DNA from: Occallatibacter gabretensis
GTDB taxonomy: Bacteria; Acidobacteriota; Terriglobia; Terriglobales; Acidobacteriaceae
DNA: 64,000 bases
Reading direction: 5' to 3'
Assembly (NCBI RefSeq): GCF_001449115.1
Contig: NZ_LAIJ01000012.1
Coordinates: 1-64,000, forward strand
The notes beneath the pieces were generated by a model. It saw nothing but the letters and a program-made list of their open reading frames with translations. It searched no databases and was not told where the DNA came from. The position numbers and the translations under genes are program-made. Positions 1-8,580 of the stretch are shown one piece after another. The stretch's first letter is position 1, and each line of letters opens with the position of its first letter.

Positions 1-16
1 GCTTACCTCGTGCCAT
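1..16 (-). CDS. Start of an unidentified downstream gene (first 5 codons only)
   Basis: An ATG at 16-14 on the minus strand is preceded at good spacing by AGGAGA and reads MARGK before the window ends. The identity cannot be judged. It overlaps the open alsS frame in a different phase. Confidence 0.3.
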
Positions 17-1575
17 CTTGCTCTCCTCATTCCAGTGTGTCTCTTAGTCACTGGTACAAAGCAAGCCGGGCAGACCAACTTCACTACGTCAACTGGCCCG
101 AACTTGATTCCTGAAGTTCGTTTGTACTTTGGCTGTTCCTGAACAGCCACCATGTCGTAGGTGTCGTCGATCCAAACCATATGAACGAGGTTGAGCTTCA
201 ATCTCACTGCAGTTTCGAGCTCCATCGCGGAAAACAGAAACCCTCCATCACCCGAGATTGAGAGTGTCTTTTCGTTTGGTCTTACCAGGCACGATGCGAT
301 TCCCCAAGGCAGCGCGACACCAAGCGTCTGCTGGCCATTACTGATCAGAATCTGGCGCGCCCGGAAGCTGAAAAGAAAGTGTGCGATCCAGAGATGGAAT
401 GAGCCCATATCGAGACACAAAGTGACATCATCTGTAAGCCACTTCTGAAGCTCCGCGACGAGTCTAAGGGGATGGATCGGATTCCCTGTATATTGATCCG
501 AGTATTTAACTCTCAGGGCCCTCTTCGAGGCAAGCGCCAATAGGAAGCGATCGACGTCCGGCGCTAGGACGAGAGGATTGATAAGCGCGGCCAGGGCGGA
601 CACGCTGGCGGCAATGTCTCCCAGGACTTCGACGGCTGGGGAATAGAAATTATCGGCATCCGCACGTGTGGAATCGATATGAATGATCCGCGCGGTCCGG
701 GAATGATTCCAGAACGAGGGGTCGTACTCAACAGGATCATAGCCTACCGTGATAATGACGTCCGCTGAACTCAAAAGCTCATCGCCTGGAGTATTATCCA
801 ACTGTCCGATCCGGCCTGCAAAGTTCTTGAAGAGATCTGACGAAACCGTTCCCGCTGCCTGGAAGGTGCCAACAATCGGTAGCTCGGCTTTACGAAGAAA
901 TGCCCGAACGGCTTCAGCGTTCTCCGGTCTACTGGCCAGTAGGCCCAGCAAAAGCACAGGACGCTGTGCACCGTTGATGATCTTGGCAGCAGCTACGAGC
1001 GATTCGTGACTGCCGGGTCCGAATTTGGGATTGGCACTGAGATCGAGAGCTTCGCATTTTGCTTCTCTCTCCATAATGTCTTTTGGCAAGTTCACATATG
1101 CTGCTCCTGGCCGATCTGACTCCGCTGCCCGGAAAGCATTTGCTATGACCTCGCCAATAGATTCAGATGAACCAACTTCCGCGCAAAACTTTGTCACAGG
1201 CTTCAGTACCGACACGGCCTGCAGAGCCTGATGAACCTGCTTGAGACTCTGAGATGTAGGGACTGATCCACCAAGAGCCACCACTGGATCTCCCTCGCTG
1301 TTTGCGGTGGCAAGCCCTGTGGCGAGGTTACTGACCCCAGGGCCTGACGTTGCGATTGCTACTCCGGCCCTGCCCGTCAGTCGCCCTATTCCCCCGGCAA
1401 TGAAAGCTGCGTTCTGCTCGTGGCGGCACACAACTGTTTCGATCGAAGAAAACTTCAGAGTATCGAACACCTTATCAATCTTTGCGCCGGGAATGCCGAA
1501 TACGTGCGTGACTCGGTGTCGTTCAAGCGACTCCACAACAATTTGCGCACCTGACTTAGATGTATTGGAACTCAT
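1..1575 (-). CDS. alsS: Acetolactate synthase, catabolic AlsS type (3' end off window or altered)
   Basis: ThDP-dependent enzyme that condenses two pyruvates to 2-acetolactate. The reading frame starts at ATG 1575 behind AAAGGA and stays open to base 1 (525 codons). Visible family signatures are the cofactor-activating glutamate in CRHEQNAA near residue 50, the ThDP/Mg2+ motif beginning GDGGF and continuing through ELETA to DDTYDMV, and KYKRTSGIKFG just after it. From about residue 496 the translation stops resembling the family: the usual C-terminal 50-60 residues, ending in a VPVDY-like segment, are not found in any of the three frames. The start of another gene (SD AGGAGA, ATG at 16) already lies inside the open frame. 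It follows alsD by 25 bp, so the two are probably co-transcribed. Identity is secure; integrity of the C-terminus is doubtful. Confidence 0.85.
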   Translation of the reverse strand, partial: MSSNTSKSGAQIVVESLERHRVTHVFGIPGAKIDKVFDTLKFSSIETVVCRHEQNAAFIAGGIGRLTGRAGVAIATSGPGVSNLATGLATANSEGDPVVALGGSVPTSQSLKQVHQALQAVSVLKPVTKFCAEVGSSESIGEVIANAFRAAESDRPGAAYVNLPKDIMEREAKCEALDLSANPKFGPGSHESLVAAAKIINGAQRPVLLLGLLASRPENAEAVRAFLRKAELPIVGTFQAAGTVSSDLFKNFAGRIGQLDNTPGDELLSSADVIITVGYDPVEYDPSFWNHSRTARIIHIDSTRADADNFYSPAVEVLGDIAASVSALAALINPLVLAPDVDRFLLALASKRALRVKYSDQYTGNPIHPLRLVAELQKWLTDDVTLCLDMGSFHLWIAHFLFSFRARQILISNGQQTLGVALPWGIASCLVRPNEKTLSISGDGGFLFSAMELETAVRLKLNLVHMVWIDDTYDMVAVQEQPKYKRTSGIKFGPVDVVKLVCPACFVPVTKRHTGMRRARWHEVS

Positions 1576-1600
1576 AATTCCTTTCGAAGCCCAAATCCCG

Positions 1601-2380
1601 TTATCTTTCGTGATTTCGTTCCGCGTTCGCCAAGTCGTTATTTGGATCCCGGCTGAGGTCGGCTTTGAGAAATTCCTCGGTCTCAGGCAAAGAGACATGC
1701 ATCTCGTGCATCGCACATCCCCCGATCGTCACATCATCCGCTCTCAGTTCCAGAACATGACCTCCTCTTTTTCGGTCTGTGGACAAGAAGTGAAAGTGGT
1801 ATCCGGGAACACTAAACGAGCCTGCAAACCCAGGCGACCAAAGTCCGACCAGCGTCCCCTCTCGCTGCTGGAAAAGAAATTCCTGTTGCGCAGATGCAGC
1901 GGCTTTCAGCCCGGTTCCCTCTGGGACTGGCTTCATAACTCGTGTCTTGATCAAAGAAAATGTTCCGTCAACGCGAAATGCGTAAAACACGTTTTCTGAC
2001 TCTCTCAATTGATCGCAAGCTGCAACTAACTCAGAGAAATTTGTCAATTTAGGATGATGCTCTGAAAACTCGGCATTGAAACGCGTGATGACGGCGTATG
2101 GGATTAGGCGATCACCTTCAACGCGGGAGACTGTGCCATCGAAGGAAACCTTGTAACAGACTCCATCAAGGATGACCATTTCACCGTCTAGATCTATGAA
2201 TGTACCTAGCCCAAAATCGCCATGACTCAGGAGTCGAGCGACTTTGACCGCGCCCTGGTAAAGGCCTTCAACGAGTGCCGCGGACGTAGACACTTGAAAT
2301 AACGTGTGAAGTGGTTTGCCGAGACATTGTGACAACGCGGTCGACACGATGTGATCGCAGCTGGTCTTATCAGTCTGCAT
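1601..2380 (-). CDS. alsD: Alpha-acetolactate decarboxylase
   Basis: Zinc enzyme that decarboxylates 2-acetolactate to acetoin, the step after acetolactate synthase in the butanediol/acetoin route. The 259-residue length is normal for the family. Family hallmarks are TLFQVSTSAALVEG near the N-terminus, the GLGTFIDLDGEM segment, and the metal-binding HFHFLSTDRKRGGHVLE segment near residues 195-211. The C-terminal 30 residues are polar and variable. No convincing Shine-Dalgarno precedes the ATG at 2380, so the start could be slightly different. It lies between an acetoacetate-decarboxylase-like gene and alsS, all on the minus strand, which supports one acetoin-forming operon. Confidence 0.92.
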   Translation of the reverse strand: MQTDKTSCDHIVSTALSQCLGKPLHTLFQVSTSAALVEGLYQGAVKVARLLSHGDFGLGTFIDLDGEMVILDGVCYKVSFDGTVSRVEGDRLIPYAVITRFNAEFSEHHPKLTNFSELVAACDQLRESENVFYAFRVDGTFSLIKTRVMKPVPEGTGLKAAASAQQEFLFQQREGTLVGLWSPGFAGSFSVPGYHFHFLSTDRKRGGHVLELRADDVTIGGCAMHEMHVSLPETEEFLKADLSRDPNNDLANAERNHER

Positions 2381-2586
2381 TCGATCGATGAGAGCTTCAT
2401 AGAGAGAGTCAGGAAGGTTGCAGTCGATTCTCTTCAGGTGCCGCTCCGTGTCATTGAGGATTTCAGCTTGGGATTTCCTGCTGTCATCTCATCCATCTGA
2501 CATTTCGTTCTGCTCGCTTTTAGCCATCCAAGTAAAAGACTTGATAACGACCGAGTCAGATTCATTGTGAACGCTGGCCCCCAGCT

Positions 2587-3387
2587 TCACTTTGTTAGAT
2601 CTTTCAATGTCTTGAGATCATCAACGACATACGCCATTGAGGCACGAATCCCTTTGCCGCAACGAACGGGGGCGAGATCCGAGACGTCTTCTCCGTCTAC
2701 AACTGGTAATGTAAGAAGCCCGTCACCGATCCACGCCTGCTCGATCTTGATATCATGCGGCGCGTTTTCGACGAGCTCGTGAACAGCCGGTTTGCTCTGT
2801 TTGCCTGCTGCCAGGCGCGGCGTATGCAACAAATTGACAACCGGACGCTGCTTAAGGGCTGCGGGATCCGTGATAGGCTTTTTCAGCGTGACCAGGCCTT
2901 GAGCCAGCCGTCGGCCACTTGCTGTCAATGAGCCCGCGAACTTTGATCCTGGTGCTAGCGCGGGACCTGCCTTACCGGTCGCAGCATAGTAGCGAGTCTG
3001 AAAGACCTGGCCGAGGCGCTTGGGGTAACCTTGAGTCCATCCTCGCGCGATCGCAGCGTCGTTGTCGACGAAGATATACGGACAATAGCATACTGGCTTG
3101 CCTTCAAACAGGGCATCGAGCAAAAGGAAGAACTCACGATACTGATAACGAGCCGGATCCAGATACTCCTCATTGGCTCCGGTGAACTGCCAGTCATAGA
3201 AAAGAGCATTGCCGTGGCCGCTTCCCGCTGGATCGGGATCTAGCCCAGGAGGCAGCAAAGCTGCCACTGCTGCAGGATCGGACCAGAACTCAATGTTGAG
3301 GAAGTCGGATGAATAGTACCAGGGCGGAGGCGGATTGAGCGTCGACTTTCCTTTCGGGGTGAGTGGATAGTGGAAACCTTTGAGCAT
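2587..3387 (-). CDS. Acetoacetate decarboxylase family protein
   Basis: Member of the acetoacetate decarboxylase fold family, whose classical members make acetone and CO2 through a Schiff-base lysine. The segment YCPYIFVDNDAAIARGW followed by QGYPKRLG contains the conserved glycine-proline-lysine region. I start it at ATG 3387 because AGAGGAG sits 8 bases upstream; the frame continues open to 3522 but that extension is Arg/Cys-rich and non-homologous in character. It is the first gene of an operon with alsD and alsS, so it may act on an acetolactate- or acetoin-related keto acid rather than on acetoacetate. The fold assignment is firm, the substrate open. Confidence 0.8.
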   Translation of the reverse strand: MLKGFHYPLTPKGKSTLNPPPPWYYSSDFLNIEFWSDPAAVAALLPPGLDPDPAGSGHGNALFYDWQFTGANEEYLDPARYQYREFFLLLDALFEGKPVCYCPYIFVDNDAAIARGWTQGYPKRLGQVFQTRYYAATGKAGPALAPGSKFAGSLTASGRRLAQGLVTLKKPITDPAALKQRPVVNLLHTPRLAAGKQSKPAVHELVENAPHDIKIEQAWIGDGLLTLPVVDGEDVSDLAPVRCGKGIRASMAYVVDDLKTLKDLTK

Positions 3388-3616
3388 CGATATTCTCCTC
3401 TGCGCTGCCATTGCACCGCGGTACTTATAAGGATGCGTCGTGATCGTTATGCCCCTCAGCGGCAACCCGGGAAGAGTGCTCACTAAAAGACATCGATCGA
3501 CCTGACACCCCTTACAGCGCAAATATTATCGTCGCGTGTTTGCTGAGAACATTACATGTTTCTGCTAGCTATCAACGTCTTGATGTTTAGAGTGGATTGC
3601 ATGACGAAAAAATTCT

Positions 3617-3631
3617 CCGGTATATTACCGG
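3617..3631. promoter_or_regulatory. Perfect inverted repeat upstream of the acetoin operon
   Basis: CCGGTA-TAT-TACCGG forms two perfect 6-bp arms around a 3-bp spacer, about 230 bp upstream of the acetoacetate-decarboxylase-like start. It lies in the 390-bp stretch 3388-3777, which otherwise shows no gene. The stretch should hold the operon promoter, but I could not identify convincing hexamers. A dimeric repressor such as a TetR- or LysR-type protein is plausible; no such regulator gene lies beside it. Confidence 0.4.
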
Positions 3632-3777
3632 GAAGGTGTAATTAGAATCCGGCTACCGACCTCGTTACCACGGAGCAATACGCGAGGTCGCGATGCTGCA
3701 ACGAGGTTTAATCGGCTTACTCGACATTAAAGACAGATGCTCATCCTTCTTTCAGCATGCAATAGTGCAGCAGTCAC

Positions 3778-6057
3778 TTAAAATTCATCAAAGGCAATCT
3801 GTCGCTCTGATATGTCCAACTCACTCAGCGTGCGAATACAGGCCTTGATCATCATGGGCGGTCCGCACAGGTAGTACTCGGCCTGCTGTGGAGAAGAGTG
3901 ACTGCGTAGATAGTTTTGAAACAATACGTCGTGAATAAATCCTGTGTGGCCTATCCATTCATCCTCGGAAAGAGGAGAGGAAAGAGCCAAATGGAAGTGA
4001 AAGTTAGGATGTAGCTCAGCCAAACGCTCGAAGTAATCGGCGTAGAAGATTTCCTGGCGTGAGCGCGCGCCATACCAAAAGCTGATGCGGCGGGCGCTTT
4101 GTTCTGTTTCGAGCAAATATGAGATATGGGCGCGCAGAGGCGCCATCCCTGCTCCACCGCCTATGTAAACCATCTCTTTCTGTGTCGGCTTAATATGAAA
4201 ATCGCCGGACGGGCCTACGGCTGTCACCGTGTCGCCAGGCTTGAGGCTGAAGATATAGCTCGACCCAATGCCTGGAAGGCAGTCCTGTCCTGGCGGCGTC
4301 GTCGCAATCCGTACATTGAAGCGCAGAGTTCCTTCTGTGTGTCGATTGCTTGCCAGAGAGTAATTGTTACGCCGGGCTCCATCAACGTTGCGCACAACCA
4401 GATCAAAGACGTGCTGTTGCTCCCATACCTTTCGGAATGGGGCGGGGATGTCGAAGTCACGAAAGCGAATTTCGTCGTACGCGGGAATATCAATTTGCAG
4501 ATAATCGCCAGGAAAAAAGGCAATCTCTTCGTTTGTTTCCGATACAAGAACAAGTTCTTTGATAAAGGTGGCAACATTCCGATTGCTAACTACACGAAGC
4601 TGATATGTTTTTGGTGCGCGTCCACCGGCGCCACCAGGCTTCGCAACGTTAATCTGTAATACCCCCTCTTGCTCTTGCACTGGGTAGGTAGCGAGACCGC
4701 GGCAAACTGGTGCGCGAGCCGGTGAGCCATCTGCCAGATAGAAACGGCCATTGTGTTTGGAGCATTCAATGATGTCATCCTTCACCAGACCTTGACTCAA
4801 ATGCACATTGCCGTGCGTGCATATGCCGTCCGTTGCATAAAGACGACTGGCGTTGTCACGGTAAATTGCAAAGCTTTTCTTGCCGTGATCGAAGCGCAAC
4901 ACATCCGCACAGGGAAGCCTGCTTGCATCGCAGACTGGAACCCAGCCGTCTGCGTCAGGAATCTGCTTTGAAACGAAGATGTTTTTATTTGCACGTTTAC
5001 GCGCCTCAGGCAGTTTGCGCTTTACGTGATATGCGGGATCCTTCACCTGCCGCAGTACTGCGGGAGCAATCTCGCGCCATGCCGCGAGCAGGCTGGGATA
5101 TGGCGGAGGACAATCGTCTTTGACTGCTTCATGCAGCTTAGGAAGCGCGTGATAGGGAACCAGTGGGAACATATGGTGCTCGACATGGTAGTTCATGTTC
5201 CAGTAGAGGAAGCGATGCATTGAGTTCATATATACGGTTCTGCAATTCAGCCGATGGTCGAGCACGTTTTCCGCCAGGCCGGCGTGCTGGGTAAGACCAT
5301 AGACCACCATGAGCCACGTGCCGAAGAGATTTGTCAATCCAATCAGCATCAAGGGCAGAATGCTTTGCATACTAGCCGCCAACGCAATCACTGTCACATA
5401 AATGGACAGATATACGCGCGCCCTGCGGTAGACCTTGCGAAACTCGGTTTCAGGGATGTAGGTTTTCTCTGCCGCAGTCATTCTGCCAAAGGCATGAATC
5501 ACAATGTGCCTAAAGTACGAGGGATATACCGGCAGATTGAAGAAGGCGCCAATCAGGCGCAGAAGGCTGGGAGGCCGTGGCACGGCGATCTCTGGATCGC
5601 GCCCAACAATGATCGTATCGCTGTGATGCCGCGTGTGACTCCATCGCCACACGACCGATTCGCGCATAACCATGAAGGAGGCGAGCTCATAAAGCGCATT
5701 GTTCATCCAATCCGTCTTGAAAGCTGTGCCGTGGCCTGACTCGTGCCAACGAGAATCAGAGGTTGAGGCATAAAGCACGGCATAGAAGACATAAGGCAAA
5801 GCCGCCCACCACGTTCCCCACAAGCGCCATGTGGCGATACCGCTGCCGGCAATCAGTGCAAGCCATAGTAGCGTGTCGCGGATCGCAGGCCCGTCACGTC
5901 GTTCCAACAAACTGCGCAGTCTTGCACGCGGCACATCGCACTGGTACCAGTCAGCCTCCGCGAGCCCCTGTTCGACAGCGAGCCTTGCATTAACACCGAT
6001 CAGGCTGTAATCCGGTGTGCACGTCTTTGCCTCTGCGGTTTCAACCGGTACAGACAT
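3778..6057 (-). CDS. Fused membrane desaturase - Rieske - NqrF-like flavoreductase
   Basis: One 759-residue chain with three modules. Residues ~60-330 form a membrane fatty-acid desaturase/hydroxylase with histidine boxes HESGH (105-109), HTRHH (141-145) and HVEHH (291-295). Residues ~360-470 are a Rieske [2Fe-2S] domain with ligands C413-x-H415 and C432-x2-H435. Residues ~483-759 are an FAD/NADH reductase: FFPGDYLQID (514-523), RNNYSLAS (563-570), GGGAGMAP (633-640), CGPPMM (731-736) and terminal aromatic F759. The FRDFDIP insertion (532-538) and TGFIHDVLFQNYL (705-717) are characteristic of Na+-NQR subunit F rather than of ordinary ferredoxin reductases. The start at 6057 has AAAGGAG upstream. 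I infer a self-sufficient NADH-driven desaturase or hydroxylase; the substrate is unknown. Confidence 0.9.
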   Translation of the reverse strand: MSVPVETAEAKTCTPDYSLIGVNARLAVEQGLAEADWYQCDVPRARLRSLLERRDGPAIRDTLLWLALIAGSGIATWRLWGTWWAALPYVFYAVLYASTSDSRWHESGHGTAFKTDWMNNALYELASFMVMRESVVWRWSHTRHHSDTIIVGRDPEIAVPRPPSLLRLIGAFFNLPVYPSYFRHIVIHAFGRMTAAEKTYIPETEFRKVYRRARVYLSIYVTVIALAASMQSILPLMLIGLTNLFGTWLMVVYGLTQHAGLAENVLDHRLNCRTVYMNSMHRFLYWNMNYHVEHHMFPLVPYHALPKLHEAVKDDCPPPYPSLLAAWREIAPAVLRQVKDPAYHVKRKLPEARKRANKNIFVSKQIPDADGWVPVCDASRLPCADVLRFDHGKKSFAIYRDNASRLYATDGICTHGNVHLSQGLVKDDIIECSKHNGRFYLADGSPARAPVCRGLATYPVQEQEGVLQINVAKPGGAGGRAPKTYQLRVVSNRNVATFIKELVLVSETNEEIAFFPGDYLQIDIPAYDEIRFRDFDIPAPFRKVWEQQHVFDLVVRNVDGARRNNYSLASNRHTEGTLRFNVRIATTPPGQDCLPGIGSSYIFSLKPGDTVTAVGPSGDFHIKPTQKEMVYIGGGAGMAPLRAHISYLLETEQSARRISFWYGARSRQEIFYADYFERLAELHPNFHFHLALSSPLSEDEWIGHTGFIHDVLFQNYLRSHSSPQQAEYYLCGPPMMIKACIRTLSELDISERQIAFDEF

Positions 6058-6201
6058 AGAACAGACTCCTTTAAGAAAAGCGGGTCCAGTGATTCCTCAC
6101 TTGCTTACGCATGGTTCCAGGACATTCAGACTGCATGTACAGTCGGGAGCATTCGGGAGCCGCGCCTGCACCCTTGAGAAAATCTATCCCGTCGATCACA
6201 C

Positions 6202-7578
6202 TCACTCCTTGACGGACCACTGACGTGCGATCTCTTCGAGTCGCTTGTTCTTCGTTTCCGGGACAAAAGCGGCGACAAACCATATTTCCAGAAGGCAAAA
6301 GCCAGCATAGAAAAAGAAAGGAAAACCATGGTTAAACCGGGCAATCAGCCGTGCGCTCTGGTCCAACATTGGAAAAGTCTGCGAGACCACGAAATTTGCT
6401 GCCCATAGTACAGCAGTGCTGACGGCCATCGCCATTCCTCGGCTCTTGGAAGGAAATAGCTCCGCAAGCAAAATCCACGTAACCGGTCCTACAGACAATG
6501 CAAAACAAGCGATGTAGGCCAGCACAAAAAAGAGCAGCCATGCGGAATTGTTTCCGCGCATGATTGCCCATCCCATCGCAACCAGGCATACTGCCATTCC
6601 TGCTGAGCCGCCAAGAAGCAATGGCTTACGCCCGGCGCGATCTACCAACAACATTGCAATAATCGTAAAAATTACGTTGACCGCTCCTACCGCAATTGTC
6701 TGCTGAAGCGCCACATCGCCCGAATGACTGGCGTGGGCAAAGATCGACGGAGCGTAGTAGAGAAATACGTTGATTCCGGTAACCTGTTGCAGCACCGCCA
6801 GCAGAATGCCGACCGCATACATTCTTTTGCGATTCAGGATGGGCACTGCGCTATGCTCACCGGCGTGAATTTCATTCAGCATCTCGGCGCCTGTAAGCGC
6901 AGCTACCTTTTCCGCCTCTGCGCTGCGTCCTTTAAGCAGCAGAAAGCGCGCAGTCTCTGGAACTGTAGAAAGAAGCAGCATTAACAATGCAGAAGGGAGG
7001 ATGCCTGAAGCAAACATCCATCGCCATCCCGTAGTCTCATTCCACTGCGCGTCGCAGTTATGCGTAATCTGATAGTTCACCAGATAGATCAGCAACATGC
7101 CTGAAACGATGGCGAGTTGATTTACCGCTACGAGCCGCCCTCGCCAGCGAGCCGGGGATGACTCAGATATATAGAGCGGGCTAACTACAGAGGCTGCGCC
7201 AATACCCATGCCTCCCAGGATGCGGAAAGCTACCAGCGTTCCGAGAGAATTGGCCATGGCCGTTCCCGCAGCGGAAACTAGAAAACAGATGCCAGCCAGA
7301 AGGAGGAAGCGATGGCGACCATACAAATCGCAGCCCCACCCAGCGCCTGCCGCGCCTAGAACACAACCGGCCAGCGCAGAGCTGGCTGCCCATCCTGTAG
7401 CAGCCGCGCCAAGGTGAAAATGCGCGGCTAGCGGGCCGATTGCCCCGGAAATTACGGCGGTGTCATATCCAAAAAGCAATCCGCCAAGTGCGGCCACGCC
7501 CGTCATGAGCAGTAGAAACCCAAATTGTCTACGCGCCGGCTTCGCCATTCTTTCTATCTGCTTCGCAGCCGGCATCAT
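6202..7578 (-). CDS. MFS sugar porter (XylE/GLUT-like)
   Basis: Twelve-helix major facilitator of the sugar porter family, likely a proton symporter for a monosaccharide. Family signatures are GYDTAVISGAIGPL in helix 1, DLYGRHRFLL in the first loop, PETARFLLLKGR before the central loop, the helix-7 segment QQVTGINVFLYYAP, DRAGRKPLLL, and PETKNKRLEEIA at the C-terminus. I place the start at ATG 7578 (or 7575), preceded by GGAAAGG; an open extension to 7698 looks non-coding. It is divergent from the AraC-type regulator at 7669, which probably controls it, and is followed by 143 bp before the desaturase-fusion gene. Confidence 0.9.
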   Translation of the reverse strand: MMPAAKQIERMAKPARRQFGFLLLMTGVAALGGLLFGYDTAVISGAIGPLAAHFHLGAAATGWAASSALAGCVLGAAGAGWGCDLYGRHRFLLLAGICFLVSAAGTAMANSLGTLVAFRILGGMGIGAASVVSPLYISESSPARWRGRLVAVNQLAIVSGMLLIYLVNYQITHNCDAQWNETTGWRWMFASGILPSALLMLLLSTVPETARFLLLKGRSAEAEKVAALTGAEMLNEIHAGEHSAVPILNRKRMYAVGILLAVLQQVTGINVFLYYAPSIFAHASHSGDVALQQTIAVGAVNVIFTIIAMLLVDRAGRKPLLLGGSAGMAVCLVAMGWAIMRGNNSAWLLFFVLAYIACFALSVGPVTWILLAELFPSKSRGMAMAVSTAVLWAANFVVSQTFPMLDQSARLIARFNHGFPFFFYAGFCLLEIWFVAAFVPETKNKRLEEIARQWSVKE

Positions 7579-7668
7579 CGCCCCCTTTCCTGAATATGGA
7601 TACTTCTTTCCACAATTGCGCGCAATCCGCGATGGAAAGAGTGTGCGCTTCGCGATGGACGATAGACA

Positions 7669-8577
7669 ATGGCTCAGGAGACAAGATATATATCCCAAAT
7701 GAACTCAAAGGTCGCCCTCTTGCCCACGGTGAATCATTTTATGGATGAAATTCCCATTGAGGCCCAACGTCTTACTAAGACCTACGCCCGGTTGCAGAGA
7801 GGCCGGGTGGTCATCGGCGATGTTCTCTACGCCAAGGGTGGAAGCTTTGGGCCGCGACGTCAGACCGACTACCAACTTGTGGTCATTCATACCGGTTTTC
7901 TCACGCTGACCCTTGATAACCAGGTCATTGAGATTCCAGAAGGGCACGGAATTCTTCTACGTCCTGGCCATCGGGAGCACTTCCACTTTGCGCCGCATCG
8001 GGAGACACGCCATAGCTGGGTGGCAGTAGAGCCCTCACTGCTCAGTTTTGAATTGCAGCAACAGTTCGAGTTGCATGGCGGCCCTTTACCTTTTCTCGGT
8101 CGAATGGCCACATTATTGGATATAGCGCGGCACGACGCTGTGTCCGCCTCAGCCGCGGACTCACTGCACAACGCGGCTTGTGAAGCACTGGGCATCAGCA
8201 TCCTGTGCACATTTGCCTCGGCAGTCCGCGACCGCCGCAAGGCTTCACATCCCGGCGAAACCGTATTATGGCGCATGGACCGTTTTCTCGCGGAATCTTC
8301 TGCGTGCCCGCTGCAACTCAACGATATTGCGCGCGCAGCAGGAGTCTCGCGGCAGCATTTACTCAAGCTATGCAGGCTGGCTAATCGGCCTACGCCGATG
8401 GAACAGCTTTATGCCACCCGCCTCGATCTGGCCTCTGACCTGCTGCTCCATACCGGCTTTTCCATTGCGGAAATCGCGAACTGTACCGGATTTGTAAATC
8501 AGTTTCATCTGTCACGCCGCTTTAAGCAGCGGACAGGAAAAAGCCCATCCGTATGGCGCGGCCAGGTGTGGAACTAA
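7669..8577 (+). CDS. AraC-family transcriptional regulator
   Basis: About 300 residues: an N-terminal cupin-like sensor (roughly 50-130, with IPEGHGILLRPGHREHFHF) and a C-terminal double HTH domain (about 205-302, with LNDIARAAGVSRQHLLKLCR and IAEIANCTGFVNQFHLSRRFKQRTG). Such proteins bind a sugar ligand and activate nearby uptake genes. It is divergent from the MFS sugar porter with 90 bp between, the usual arrangement of regulator and target. The start is uncertain: ATG at 7669, 7699 and 7741 are in frame and none has a strong SD. Its stop lies 3 bp from the end of the convergent gntR-type gene. Confidence 0.88.
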   Translation: MAQETRYISQMNSKVALLPTVNHFMDEIPIEAQRLTKTYARLQRGRVVIGDVLYAKGGSFGPRRQTDYQLVVIHTGFLTLTLDNQVIEIPEGHGILLRPGHREHFHFAPHRETRHSWVAVEPSLLSFELQQQFELHGGPLPFLGRMATLLDIARHDAVSASAADSLHNAACEALGISILCTFASAVRDRRKASHPGETVLWRMDRFLAESSACPLQLNDIARAAGVSRQHLLKLCRLANRPTPMEQLYATRLDLASDLLLHTGFSIAEIANCTGFVNQFHLSRRFKQRTGKSPSVWRGQVWN

Positions 8578-8580
8578 GGT

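Noticed and set aside
1307..1999. 230-codon plus-strand frame across alsS and alsD
   Set aside because: Antisense to two secure genes; composition is that of a shadow frame.
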